Assembly: GCA_050084985.1 (NCBI GenBank)
Contig: JBITNC010000001.1
Span: 184,574,001-184,638,000 of the forward strand
DNA length: 64,000 nt
Direction of reading: 5' to 3'
DNA from: Nageia nagi
Taxonomy: Eukaryota; Pinophyta
Under the pieces are notes generated by a model, which was not told the origin of the DNA, ran no database searches, and worked only from the letters and a program-made list of their open reading frames with translations. Position numbers and translations under genes: made by a program. Shown here piece by piece: positions 20,307 to 31,204 of the stretch (positions within the stretch are counted from its first letter, which is position 1; each line of letters begins with the position of its first letter).

Positions 20307-23300
20307 ATGGAGACGGCGCTGGCTCAGGCGCCTGCTACTGCTTGTCTGCTTTTCCTTTGCTACTCATGTCTAATCACATCCTTTCTTCATAATACAAAAT
20401 CTGAAGAGCAGGACGTTGATGTTTTACTATCAATTAAACTATTTTACCAGCAACAAGATATAAGCAAAACTGGTGGCTTGTTCAACTGGTCTTCCAAGAT
20501 GGGCGATTTCTGTATGTGGAATGGAATTTCGTGCGATCATATTCAAGGGGAAAGACGTGTTGTGTCCATCAATCTCACAGGCAATGGACTCAATGGGAAT
20601 TTTTCTTTGGAATTTGGTAGGCTTATGCCTAATATAAAATATTTGGATCTTTCTTCCAATGCTCTGGCCGGAAAAATTCATGCCGCAGTGTTTTCAAGCT
20701 GTCCCCGGCTTGAAGTTCTGAATCTGTCGTATAACGGGTTTGTGGGTAGCCTGCCCTCCACAGTTTTGAATTGCCAGAATCTAAGAGTTCTGGATCTCGA
20801 ACATAATTTTTTGATGGGCTCTTTGGCGCGTGAGTTTGCCCTGATGAAAAATATTGAAGAGATCAATGTGGCCAATAATCAATTCACGGGTAAGATTCCT
20901 GAGGAGTTTTTGAATATATGTGGAAGTTTGAGAATATTCAATTGCCGGAATAATACACTTGAAGGTGGTATTCCATCAATTCGTGTTAACTGTAGCTCGA
21001 TTACAGAGCTCCATCTTTCGTCGAATCGTCTCAAGGGCCGATTGCCTAAGGAGATAGGATTGCTGAGAAATCTGCGAGTCCTGGCTCTGGATAATAATAG
21101 TTTCAGCGGAGCCATCCCCAGCGAGTTGGGAAACTTGGATAAGTTAGAGATTCTGATAATGTCAAGGAACAAGCTCTCTTCCACGATTCCCATCTCGCTG
21201 GAGAAGCTAAATGATTTGCAATATCTTACGCTGGAGTTCAATAACCTGACAGGCTTCATTCCGGAGGAGATTGGCAATCTTCGTAGGCTTAAATATCTGA
21301 ATCTGAATCTCAACCATTTGAGTGGTAAGATTCCTAAGTTGCTCTGTAACCTTCGTTCTTTACAATTCATGTTTCTTGGATCGAATTCCCTGCAGGGAAA
21401 ACTTCCTCTCGAGATCGGGAAACTCGAGGAGCTGCAAGCACTGGATTTGTCTGAGAATAATCTCCGGGGTAGAATTCCATCCACCATCGGGAATTTGCAG
21501 CGATTGGTATGGATCTCAGTGAATGGAAACTCTCTGAGCGGACGATTGCCCCCGGAAATTGGGAACTGCAGCAGCCTAATCTATTTCAATGCCGCTTACA
21601 ATCATTTTTCTGGGAAGATTCCTTCGTCTCTGGGATTCATGGGCTCCAATGCTCAGCATACCTTCAAACTCAATACCCAGATTCCGCTGCTCATCCCGAA
21701 GGAAATCAACACATGCCTGGCTATGAGGCGATGGTACCCGGATTACAGTAAGCTCAATTTCTTCTCTTTTTCTTCCGATCACTGTATGGATTTTTGGCAT
21801 AAGATTATGCGAGGACTTCCGTATCCTTACTCCTTCTGCACCAGCTATAATGGCAGCACTGGATATATCGAGCTCTCGTCAAACAAACTGACGGGGACTG
21901 TACCCAAATCATTCCAACATCTGACGAATTTGGCCGCGCTCTTTCTGGGGAACAACAGGTTTTCGTCCTTATTGCCTACCCATATCGCACATCTGCCCAT
22001 GGTGCTCCTCAATCTTTCCAGCAACCGATTCCACGGCCCTATTCCTCAGGTATTCGGAAAGCTACATTGTCTGGCGGTTTTAGATCTGTCGAACAATTCC
22101 TTAGAGGGAAAGATACCCTCTATTTTACAAAACCTCTCCTCCCTAAAACAATTCAACGTCTCCTACAATGTTGGCCTGTGGGGACGCGTTCCCATAGGAG
22201 GACAGTTCGCTACTTTTTCAGAGACTTCATACATTGGCGACGTGAATCTTTGCTCAGGGTTGCAGGGAGGTTTGGATTACGTTTCCTGCAAAGAAACATT
22301 CAATCCAGACGACGTCAACTCCAACTGCATCATCTTGGATGGTCATCCATGCCTCGATTATACTCTGCCCATACAGCAGCCACGGAAATTCCCAAGCAGA
22401 ATTTCGATAAAAGCGATCGTGATTATTGTGATACTACCAATAGGCTTCCTCATGATCGTCTTGGCCTTCTACCCATATCTCAAACAGTGTCGTTGCTGGA
22501 ATTCGAGCTATCGATCACATTCGAATCCCGTTTCCAATTCCGGCGAGCAGGTGATGATCTTCTCATCAATCGCGGAGGACTCCTTAAAAACGTGGCTGAA
22601 TCGTCGACACATAAAAAATGCCACCCACAACTTCTCCGACTCCCAGATAATCGGAAGAGGTGGATTCGGCGTCGTTTACCAGGCCAACATGGAGCTCGAC
22701 GACGGATCCATTCTGAATCTAGCCATAAAACGCCTTAACGACTTCAACCCACGTCTGGAACGAGAATTCCTTGCAGAGGTCCAGACTCTGGGACGCCTCC
22801 GCCACCCGAATCTCACGCCATTGTTGGGCTGCTGCGTTTCTGGGAAAGACAGACTCCTCGTTTACAAACTCATGCACAACGGCAGCCTCGAGGATCGTCT
22901 TTACGAGGTCCAAAATTCGACTGTTTCCGCTAAGTTGAATGATTTTTCTGTGCGCCTCAAGATAGCGGTTGGAGCCGCCATGGGTCTCAGATTTCTGCAC
23001 CATGAATGCCATCCCGTTATTGTTCATCGCGATATAAAGGCCAGCAATGTTCTCCTTGATGAGAATTTCGACGGATTTCTTACCGATTTCGGTCTGGCGC
23101 GCGCCCTGTCGATGGATGAATCCCACGTTAGTACGACCCTGATTGGTACCCTCGGGTATGTTCCGCCGGAGTATTCTCAGTTGCGCGGTGCAACATTGAG
23201 AGGTGATGTTTACAGTTTTGGGGTTGTGGTTTTGCAGCTTGTGACGGGGAAGAGGCCTCTGGATGATGATGTTGTGGTGGAAAATGAGTGCGGGGGAATG

Positions 23301-23552
23301 GTGGAGTGGGCGCGGATTGCGTTCGAGAGCGGGAGGGTGCGGGAAATTGTGGATCCTGTTGTGAAGGAGTGGATTGAAGTTGGAGGGGAAGAGGGGCGTG
23401 GTGTAGATTTAAGGAGGAGTGTGGCGTATCAGTGTGTAAGGATTGCATATGATTGCACGCAGGAAAGGCCCGAGATGAGGCCTTCCATGCGACAGATCGC
23501 TCAAGACTTGGAGGAGCTCTACCAGCACTTCGACCAGAAATTGACTGAATGA
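20307..23552 (+). CDS. LRR receptor-like protein kinase with island domain (BRI1/NILR1-like)
   Basis: The 1,081-residue frame is intact and intronless. I chose the ATG at 20,307 (METALAQ); the upstream in-frame TTG is not a eukaryotic start. A signal peptide occupies roughly residues 1-30. An LRR N-cap with CMWNGISC follows near 70. About 20 LRRs of the plant N-L-S-G-x-I-P type then run to about 640. They are broken by a ~75-residue island (about 444-517, with NTCLAMRRWYP) after repeat 15, leaving four to five repeats before the membrane. The transmembrane helix is at about 703-725. The kinase has GRGGFG from 783, Lys808, HRD at 907-909, DFG at 927-929 and VPPEY, so it is a complete RD kinase of the plasma membrane. 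An island inside the LRRs is where BRI1-class receptors bind ligand. The CLAMRRW island resembles, from memory, Arabidopsis At1g74360 (NILR1); the ligand is unknown. G+C is well above the surroundings. Confidence 0.94.
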   Translation: METALAQAPATACLLFLCYSCLITSFLHNTKSEEQDVDVLLSIKLFYQQQDISKTGGLFNWSSKMGDFCMWNGISCDHIQGERRVVSINLTGNGLNGNFSLEFGRLMPNIKYLDLSSNALAGKIHAAVFSSCPRLEVLNLSYNGFVGSLPSTVLNCQNLRVLDLEHNFLMGSLAREFALMKNIEEINVANNQFTGKIPEEFLNICGSLRIFNCRNNTLEGGIPSIRVNCSSITELHLSSNRLKGRLPKEIGLLRNLRVLALDNNSFSGAIPSELGNLDKLEILIMSRNKLSSTIPISLEKLNDLQYLTLEFNNLTGFIPEEIGNLRRLKYLNLNLNHLSGKIPKLLCNLRSLQFMFLGSNSLQGKLPLEIGKLEELQALDLSENNLRGRIPSTIGNLQRLVWISVNGNSLSGRLPPEIGNCSSLIYFNAAYNHFSGKIPSSLGFMGSNAQHTFKLNTQIPLLIPKEINTCLAMRRWYPDYSKLNFFSFSSDHCMDFWHKIMRGLPYPYSFCTSYNGSTGYIELSSNKLTGTVPKSFQHLTNLAALFLGNNRFSSLLPTHIAHLPMVLLNLSSNRFHGPIPQVFGKLHCLAVLDLSNNSLEGKIPSILQNLSSLKQFNVSYNVGLWGRVPIGGQFATFSETSYIGDVNLCSGLQGGLDYVSCKETFNPDDVNSNCIILDGHPCLDYTLPIQQPRKFPSRISIKAIVIIVILPIGFLMIVLAFYPYLKQCRCWNSSYRSHSNPVSNSGEQVMIFSSIAEDSLKTWLNRRHIKNATHNFSDSQIIGRGGFGVVYQANMELDDGSILNLAIKRLNDFNPRLEREFLAEVQTLGRLRHPNLTPLLGCCVSGKDRLLVYKLMHNGSLEDRLYEVQNSTVSAKLNDFSVRLKIAVGAAMGLRFLHHECHPVIVHRDIKASNVLLDENFDGFLTDFGLARALSMDESHVSTTLIGTLGYVPPEYSQLRGATLRGDVYSFGVVVLQLVTGKRPLDDDVVVENECGGMVEWARIAFESGRVREIVDPVVKEWIEVGGEEGRGVDLRRSVAYQCVRIAYDCTQERPEMRPSMRQIAQDLEELYQHFDQKLTE

Positions 23553-23573
23553 CAAAATCTAGCTAAACTAAAT

Positions 23574-23579
23574 AATAAA
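23574..23579 (+). terminator. Possible polyadenylation signal of the receptor kinase
   Basis: AATAAA lies 22 bases after the TGA stop. It is close to the stop for a plant gene, so a later site is also possible; plant signals are loose. Confidence 0.35.
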
Positions 23580-24299
23580 ACTTACTATTATTATCCCCAA
23601 GGTTGGGTTTGATGTACTTCTATAATTAGGTCTCAATTCTATGCAAAGGTGTGTGTTAGACGATAGTCCACTATGCAAAGATAAATGTAGCTCTTGTTGC
23701 TTAGAGGCTGTCTTGATTGAGATGGGAAAAAAAAAAGACTTATTATTATGAGAATCATTTAGTAAAGAGAAGTAAAGACATGTGAAGGGTTTGAAGAGGG
23801 AGATATTTATATTTGTGTGATGCACTTTATTGGATTTGTATATATTTTGATGTGTTTCACTTGTGATTCATACCTTAGTTCTCTAATAAAGAGGTTGAAT
23901 GTAAGAGACATCTAGTAAATAATTTTGGAGGTTTTGTTATGATAAGTATGATTTTTGATGAATGATTAGTTCTTTAGTTTATTATTTAAGTAGTTGAAAT
24001 GAAAATTATAAAAAATAAGATATGTTAATTGAATTTGATATGATGTTACACAAACAAAAAACATTGAAAGTGCAAGTTATGAATGATATTTATGAATGTT
24101 ATGATGATATCTATAAAACTTAAGAGGTTAAATGATAATAATACAATGATCTTAATCATATTTTCGCAATCTCTATGAGGTTATTAAAGGTCATTTCTTA
24201 TTCCCAAAACCTATAGATAAGATAAGTTACATGAACTAAATACTAAAATAAAATGTATATATCAAAGATATTTGATAAATAATAAGATGACAATAATAG
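23580..24299. other. AT-rich stretch downstream of the receptor kinase
   Basis: No recognisable protein, RNA gene or repeat was found on either strand. It probably contains the kinase 3' untranslated region and, towards 24,300, the decayed 3' end of the G4 retrotransposon. Confidence 0.4.
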
Positions 24300-24509
24300 A
24301 GAATAAGGGTTTTTTGATTGAATGAACTCTTTCTTCCTCTTATTATGAAAGGTTCCCTCACCTTTTACATCATAATCACCTTCAAAGTAATTCATCCTAA
24401 TAAAGTAACCTTAGAAGAATGCATCAAAGTTATTTCTTTCTTATAGCTTTGACCTCATATTTCTCCTTCTCTAATAATTGTTGAACCTATTCCTCCTTAT
24501 GATTATTTA

Positions 24510-24730
24510 AATTGACTTGCATGAGATCTTGCCTTTGAATTTTTATGGTAAGAATACAGATTTAATACTTCAAATACAAATGACATGTTTAAATGATTTT
24601 TTTACAAAATTTTATAGGGTCCAATATTTTTTCATTTTAATTTGTTATAAATCACTTTGGGAAATCTCTTCTTTCTTAGATGTACCAATACCAGGTCTCC
24701 CTCTTGAAATTCTTACTTTTTCCTCTTGAG
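24510..24730 (-). pseudogene. G4 integrase C-terminal domain
   Basis: On minus, FQEGDLVLVHLRKKRFPKV precedes YNKLK, a stop, KNIGPYKIL, a clear integrase C-terminal fold with its GPY/F-like motif, and then YSYHKNS. Three stops or more occur. A chromodomain would follow here in chromoviruses, but none can be read. Confidence 0.8.
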
Positions 24731-25890
24731 GTTGGCCTATTAATTATATTTTTTCTACTATTCTATAGATTGAACTTTACTTCCCTATATAACTACAACA
24801 TATAATTGATAAAGTCCTTGGTTATTACATTATACCTTCCTAAATTTATGATGCTTCTCAACTCATCAACTTCTCATGAATTTACTCCATATATGATCTA
24901 AAAGGATTCTTTTTTTATACCTATATTGATTAAATTATTGTATGCAAAATTTTTCTAGGGTAACACTATATCCCATAATTTTAATTTCTTTTTTTATCAA
25001 ATATCTCAATAAATCTCTAAGGCTTTGGTTAACTACCCTTTTTCTACCCATCAATTTGTAGGTCATATACAAAGCTAAAATTGAACTTAGTATCTATCTT
25101 TTTTCATAATATCCTCCAAAAATGAACCATAAATTTAGTATCCTAGTTGAACAATATGATTTTGTGTAGCCCAAGTAACCTTAAAATCTCCTTGAAAAAT
25201 ATATTAGTAGGATGTATAACATCACTAGTCTTCTTGTAGGATATAGAATCCATTATTTTAAAAAATATCTACCACTACAAAGATTGAATCATTTGCCTTT
25301 TGATTCTTAGTAATCCATGAATAAAATCCATGCTAATATCCTTCCAAGGTCATAACAACATAAGCAATGGTCGTTATAGTCTAGAATTATAACTCTTTCC
25401 TGTAGTACACTAATAAACTCAATAATTCTAAATAAACTTCTTAACCTCTATACTAATCTTGGGCTAATGGTAACTTTCAATAAGCTACATAATATCTTAT
25501 CTATCTAAAAATATTCACTCATTCCTCCATTGTACTTATTTTGGATTAAATTCTTTCTCATTGATCCTTTAGGAATGGATACTTATTTTCCTTTGAATTA
25601 GATACTTATAAAAATTAATCTAACTAAAAGATTGTATTCCCCCTCAACTAGGTTAGTGTATGCTCTCTACACTTATCCAAAATCTACATATTTTTCCTAT
25701 AATTCCTTCATGAAGCTTACTACTTCCAACTCTAAACTCAACCAATAAAGAATACCTTCTACTTAAAGAACCTACCACTTAATTTGATTTATCACTTTGG
25801 TACTTCAAAATAGATGTGTAACCTTGAAGATACTCAATTTACTTTATATGCCTTTGATTTAACTTACCTTAACTATTAAATGGTAATTAA
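24731..25890 (-). pseudogene. G4 integrase core and zinc-finger region, barely readable
   Basis: This lies between the RNase H and the integrase C-terminus of the same element, so it should be integrase. Frames are broken every 10-40 codons and the catalytic DDE residues cannot be traced reliably. I base the call on position only. Confidence 0.45.
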
Positions 25891-25899
25891 TATATAGGA

Positions 25900-26330
25900 A
25901 AAACATATTTGACAATAGATAATGTCTCCACTTCTTGCATGTTTGCATGATGACATACAATTCTTAATCATATGATGAATACTTCCTCTTAGATCTGATC
26001 AACTTCTCATTGAAATATGCAATAGATTGATCTTCTTGGGCTAAGAATTTATCTAATGATCATCCCATTAGTATCAAAATCCTCTTGAAAAAATTTATTA
26101 AAATTTGGTGAATCCATAATTAGTTAATCTATCATCATCTTATTTATAATTTGAAAATTCCTCACAACTTTAATGGTTTACTTAAACTCATGCTTTCTTT
26201 CTTTCATATTTCTAGTAATGGGTTCATAAGACCTATTGAATTTTTTATTTATAAACTTCCTATAAAAACTAGTTAAACTATGAAAGCTTCTTACCTCAAA
26301 TAAGTTTCTAGGTAGTGGCTAATCCATAAT
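25900..26330 (-). pseudogene. G4 RNase H and RT-RNase H connection
   Basis: Near 26,050-25,920 minus gives AQEDQSIAYFNEKLIRSKRK and YSSYD, a stop, ELYVIMQTCKKWRHYL, the gypsy RNase H with the usual IAYFSEKL and Y-x-x-Y-D-K-E-L pattern. Immediately upstream (26,330-26,200) VRSFHSLTSFYRKFI marks the RT thumb/connection, followed by the PIT-x-x-MKERKHEFK stretch. Confidence 0.82.
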
Positions 26331-27010
26331 AACCCTCACTTTATTAGAATCCATTCAAGCGACCTCGAGATGTGATAAGATCTACACATATTATCCCTTC
26401 CTTCATGAAGCTATATATATTTTCTCAAACTGAGCAAAAATATCTCCTCCTTCAATTTGTGATACTAACTACTCATATATTCCATTATTGGTCTTGAATA
26501 TTTTCTTCCACTCATCTCCTTCTTTTATCATCACCTTATCTAATAGTAACCACACTTCAAATATATTTTAGAAAAATAATGTACTCTACCCAAATAATCC
26601 TTCAAGTCATCAATCTAAGGTAATGTAAATCTAAACCTTATGATAATCTTATTAATGGCTCTTAAGTTTGGGCACATCCTCCATGTCCCATCCTTCTTTG
26701 GTATTAATACTGTAGGTGCAACAAATGCACTCAAATTTTCTTAGACCAATCCTTTCTCTAATAACTCATACACTTACTTTTGCACCTCTTCATTCTCCTT
26801 TGATGAAATCATATAGGATACCTTTTTTAGTAAACTTGATCTTAAAATGAGATTAATATATCCATTATATAGCTCCTTTAAAAGGATATCCATGAGTCCT
26901 GACAATAACTCTTTCACTTATCAAGGATAACCACTCTCTCCATATCTCCAAGCCTCCTTTTCCATAAGTATAAGATATGTCTTTTCTTTCCTTATCCCTT
27001 TTAAGAACTA
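26331..27010 (-). pseudogene. G4 reverse transcriptase, catalytic box apparently deleted
   Basis: Readable blocks are KENEEVQK, VYELLEKGLV, FVAPTVLIPKKDGTWRMC, NLRAINKIIIRFRF and YFSKIYLKCGYY. Further on, KEGDEWKKIFKTNNGIYE leads to a stop and then directly to LVSQIEGGDIF and HLEVA. The segment between the GLYEWLVMPFGL-like site and the thumb, which should hold the Y-x-D-D box, is shortened and no such box can be found. Together with multiple stops this copy is dead. Confidence 0.78.
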
Positions 27011-27929
27011 CTTCCTAGTAACTGGAAAAAATTTAGGCCTATTGCTCATTTCTTTTTCCCACCCTTTTAATATGTTTAAGGTTTAATTCCTCATATCCTT
27101 TTCAAGTATGTAAGTATTCTTCCTACCTTCATGGAAATATTTTCAATAAAATTATCTATCATTGGTGTAGAAGGTATCCTTACCTTGCTTTATGCTCTTC
27201 GATGGCCCTTTCATTGAGTCTTAAGAGTAGACAAAGAGGTTGGCATTCTAAGGTATCTATACTTTTAAAAAGTATTCAGATTAATATTAACAAACTTCCA
27301 CCTTACTCTCTTGGAGTTCCATCATAGAATAATAAGGAAAAAATCATTCATGAGATTCAGAAGGATATCATTCTTCATTATACCTGTTTCACATGGATAT
27401 CTCCCATTACCCCCTCTCCCCCAAGCTATCATTTTATCATGAGCACTTTCTCCATATCCAGGATAGTCAAATAGTGCCTCCTTAATATCTCTAGCAGCCT
27501 TTGACACATGGCATATAGGTCTCCATTAGGCAACTTCAAGTATGCCCCCATCAGCTATGAGTTGAAAAAAATCATCATATTCCAAGAGAGGAAAGGATAT
27601 GTACATTTTGTTCCCTAGGGGAAGTAGAAACTCTACATCATTTTATTTTTCATTTCCTGATTTACTATGAGATTTGAGGTAGATTCCACTACCTCTTTAG
27701 GGGTGATTCATGCTCTATATCCACCTTTTTCTATTATGAGGACCAACATAGATTGGGGATTTATATTAGAGAAGCAACCCAATTTTGTCAGCAAAAGAGC
27801 TCTCATTTAGGTGTCTCCCATCCTCAACAATCTTAGCTTATCACATCCTACTTCACCAGCTTTGATTTACCAAGGGATGATATAGATATTGGTTGAAAAT
27901 GATAAGCACTAGATCATCTAGACATCAGT
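27011..27929. other. Segment between G4 RT and the R1 plus copy, unassigned
   Basis: A 61-codon minus-strand frame (27,507-27,322) reads SKAARDIKEALFDYPGYGES but matches nothing I know. The rest is non-coding. It may be part of the R1 repeat, part of the G4 protease-RT linker, or both. Confidence 0.3.
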
Positions 27930-28250
27930 AGGGCCACTAGATAATGTATTCACAGATCTTTGGGACTCCATATTAATGATAGGTAGAGCCAAATCAATGA
28001 TTTTTTTAGCATTGATTCATCAACATCCAATGTTGGGAGAAATTAAGAGAGAATCTATCTTATGGATGATGTTCTTTGTCTCTATGCATGATTTACACTC
28101 TTTTATATTTATTTTTGTTTGTTCTTTGGTTGGGCACTTTTGCCCCCCCCTACTTGTAGTTTTCACTATTCTACTTTTTTAGTCCCTTGGGTCATATTTG
28201 GCCCATCGTGGACATTAATAATATTTCATTTCATTTCTAGCTCTTCCCAA
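27930..28250 (+). mobile_element. Dispersed repeat R1, plus copy (3' part only)
   Basis: The plus strand shares GATTCATCAACATCCAATGT, TTGGGAGA and the GGCACTTTTGCCCC...CATTTCATTTC block with the minus strand at 18,050-18,300. The coiled-coil ORF part of the other copy is not present here. It sits inside G4, between protease and RT, so it inserted after G4. Confidence 0.6.
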
Positions 28251-28259
28251 TAATAAATG

Positions 28260-28960
28260 ATTAACATCCATGGGAATAATATTATATAACATTTCATTCT
28301 TACATGATCTAAATTATTAGGCATTGCATACTTATTAAGATCTAGTATCACTATTATAGCTATAAAAATTTGTATAGGTTGGGATAAGTAACCCTTCTTA
28401 AGCCCAACTTCTCTACCATATCACTCAATACTAAATTATTAGTACTATATGTAATAACTTTACATTATTTACCTTTGGATTTATAAATGGTTTCGAATAA
28501 GTTTTTCCTCTATGTTGGTTCATGCTTTCTTTGGTTAGTTTTAATAATAATTTTCTTATCATGAATGAATCTCCTTAATTAATCTCCTCTACATACTTTA
28601 GTGAGTCTAAACTCTTCTCTTTAGCTTAAGTTACATGATTTATTACTTTATTTCCTCTATTGATTTCTTATTATACTTATAAGTACTCAAAAGACATATG
28701 CCCTACTACCCTGTATTTATATCAAGCTCTACTCTAACCTCTACCTATTTTATATCCATTAAATCCTCTATCTATATCACTATATCCTCTTCCTTTAAAG
28801 TTAATCTAAGGATTACTAACTTATACTTCTTGCTTTTACTCTCCTTTTTATCTAGCAACTTATCCTCTACATTTGGAGAATATTCCTCGTCTAAAATTTA
28901 TTTATTATTTTCTTACTAGTATCTCTTTGCCAATTTAGGCACATTAATACACTTCATCTA
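28260..28960 (-). pseudogene. G4 gag end (zinc knuckle) and protease
   Basis: Near 28,720-28,680 minus gives YKYRVVGHMSFEYL, the knuckle normally C-x2-C-x4-H-x4-C with each Cys turned to Tyr or otherwise lost and the His kept. Upstream is RGFNGYKIGRG, a gag basic stretch. The protease region follows with MVEKLGLRRVTYPNLYKF near 28,420-28,390, typical of gypsy protease after the D-S/T-G site. The D-S-G site itself is degraded to IVLIISVLS. The left LTR of G2 begins only about 110 bp beyond the readable gag. Confidence 0.75.
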
Positions 28961-29069
28961 TTAATTTCAATCACATAATCTTGAATTCATACTAAATTAT
29001 AAATCAAAGTGCATATGGTGAGCATGGAGGAGTTTGGGCACTCCATAATGGGATTGATGAGGCTTGTGT

Positions 29070-31016
29070 TGATCGGTATAGTGTAACCCCAAGGGTTTGG
29101 TCTAGTCATGTTCACCACTTCTCGAAATAATAGGTTCTTTGAAAGAATAGAAGGTGGTGGGGATGCCCTCGTACAAATCTTCTATTCAATCTTTAGGTTA
29201 TAGGCTATCTCCTATCTATGTTTGAGGTCAAAAGTAAAAAGAAAGAGATAAAAAGGTAAAGAGTAACAGGAAAGAGATAAATAGATGAATAACTAAAATG
29301 GGAAATTTACAACTCAGGCATTGCAGCACAGGTGATAATCCATATCCAAGATCAAGAATAGTAAACTACCTCAAGCTTGGGGTCTCGCAATCACAATGCA
29401 TAGCCATAATTTGAAGTCAACATTTCATACATAACATTCACAAAAGCAATAATAGCCATTTTTGTAGCAAGAGGGCAAAATATTATCTATTTGTATAATC
29501 ATGTGTGAATTGCTCTTATAGATCAAGCAAATTTGTTAGAATGTATGACCTTTTTAACTTCTAAAACTTAGCTATTTATACAACTACCTCCCCTATTGGG
29601 TGGTTGGATCTCATTAACATACATTATTAATGAAACAACTATAACAATGTTATTTACATAAATGTCACAACTATGCTAGATTGTACAATATACAAATTTG
29701 AATCAATATTAACTATCCAAATTTTCTACATCTTCTGGGGATTTGTAACTTTTAATCAACCGTGTTTATAGAGCCATAATTTTTTTGACATGTCATTGAT
29801 TGCTCCTTTCAGAACCCTATAGCTGATTGAGTTTAGCACTATTATTGATTGAAAGTAGTATTATGATAGATTTAATAGTTGTTTAATTGCATGTTAATTG
29901 GTATGATTTGATTGTATATTTTATTAGCCTCCATCTACTTCTATGCAATCTTGATGATGTATACTATGGATGTCAGTAATCAGAGTAATGTTGGTTGGTA
30001 GATATTATGTTTGCTTAGATCAAGAAGAACTACCATTGTTATGTGGAAATGAGTTGATGTCAACACATTAACAAGGCCCCAGGGGCCAAACACTTAAGAT
30101 GAACTGGACTTGGGTGTTCTTTCTCATACATTACCCTTCTATTTTCTTAGTGGGCTCTATTTTTTTACTTTGGGATTTGTTGATGATCTAGTTTTCTTCA
30201 GGACCTACTGATGTTCAAAAAAATGTGTGACATCATCCTCTAAAATCCTTGGGTACTATTTGCATTTTAATTTCTTTAGTGCCCACTAATTTTCTCAAAA
30301 ATGTCTGACATCATCTCTAGAAATTACTGAGCTCTATTGATAATTTGGTTTTCTTCAGGACTCGTTGATTTTCTCAAAAATGTGTGACATCATTTTCAAA
30401 TATTATCGAGCATTATTAATGATCTTCAAGAATCTATAGAGCCTACTATCCACTTCAGGCCTACTTACTTTGATTGATAATTATCATGCTTTGAAATATC
30501 CAGGCTTTGTTTGTATTTTTCAAAGGTTGAACTCTACATATATATACAAGCCTTGGACCTTCATGTTAATGATTCCTAGAGACTCTAAGGTGAAAAATAT
30601 GATTTCAGGCAATTTTGATACATGACTTCTTGGGTACATTTGAAGAAGATGATAGGATTTTTGGGTATTTTGGACTTATGGTCATTAAAGAGTAAAAGAA
30701 TATAAACTTAACATAAGTGTTTTGATAAAATCTGTGGGTGACCTTGTTTACATATTTCATGGGTATTGAAGAAAGACAAAATTTCTAAATTAATTTATTT
30801 ACAAAATGATTATTAACACTCTAAAGAATAGGAAAGTGAAAAAGGGGAAAGGTTTAAACAATACATGACATGAAGACTCAAAAAGAATGGAGGTTTCCTG
30901 GGTACTTTTATATACATAGGTTCTAGATATTGAGGTAAATGAAATAATAAAGAATAAAGAATAGTAAGATTACCCAAATTTTTAGTATTATTTTGGAAGA
31001 ATATAATCTTTTGGCA
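29070..31016 (-). mobile_element. G2 3' LTR (left copy)
   Basis: It is alignable with 41,148-43,085 from GGTATAGTGTAACCCCAAGG onward. On the sense (minus) strand a TATA-like TTGTATATATATG lies near 30,545, followed within about 120 bp by three ~80 bp subrepeats. No coding frame is found. The termini are approximate: one end reads TGATCGG where the partner has TGATTGG. Confidence 0.88.
30180..30430 (-). repeat. Three ~80 bp subrepeats in G2 LTR (left)
   Basis: On plus, CTCAAAAATGTGTGACATCA-type words occur near 30,211, 30,293 and 30,372, with a shared TTTTCTTCAGGAC-like block before each. The same triplet is at about 42,293, 42,373 and 42,454 in the other LTR, so it predates insertion. Confidence 0.85.
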
Positions 31017-31204
31017 ACTCTTAGGGGTATCTACCTACTGGAGAGAAGAATCAATTAATTACTACTCCCAGTGACTTGTCCTTATCCTGAAGAAGATCTG
31101 GTTGCAGTTTTAATTGCCACTATCATATCTTGCAGGAGGAATGCTTGCATCTTTTTATTGAGTTCACTCAACTCTTTATAATCAAGCTATGAGAGGATGA
31201 GGCA

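Larger units (their letters stand above)
24300..28960 (-). mobile_element. Ty3/gypsy element G4 (chromovirus-like), heavily decayed
   Basis: Minus-strand order of recognisable pieces: gag zinc knuckle and protease (28,960-28,260), RT (26,960-26,330), RNase H (26,080-25,900), integrase, and the integrase C-terminus (24,730-24,510). The motif style (GTWRMCPNLRAINK in RT, GDLVLVHLRKKRFP in integrase) is that of widespread plant gypsy elements without the second RNase H, and differs from G1 and G2. Stops occur every few dozen codons and several segments are missing. The space between protease and RT contains an R1 repeat in plus orientation. No LTR of this element was identified with confidence. 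Confidence 0.8.

Noticed and set aside
20879-22738. Frames of 202 and 223 codons overlapping the LRR region
   Set aside because: They are alternative-frame readings of a G+C-rich gene with few stops; no domain or start context supports them.
23128-23448. Minus-strand frame of 106 codons antisense to the kinase domain
   Set aside because: It is Pro- and His-rich, lies wholly within the kinase C-terminus on the opposite strand and has no motif; a shadow of the real gene.
27322-27507. 61-codon frame with DYPGYGESAHDK as a possible gene
   Set aside because: It might be a retroelement linker fragment, but nothing supports an independent gene.
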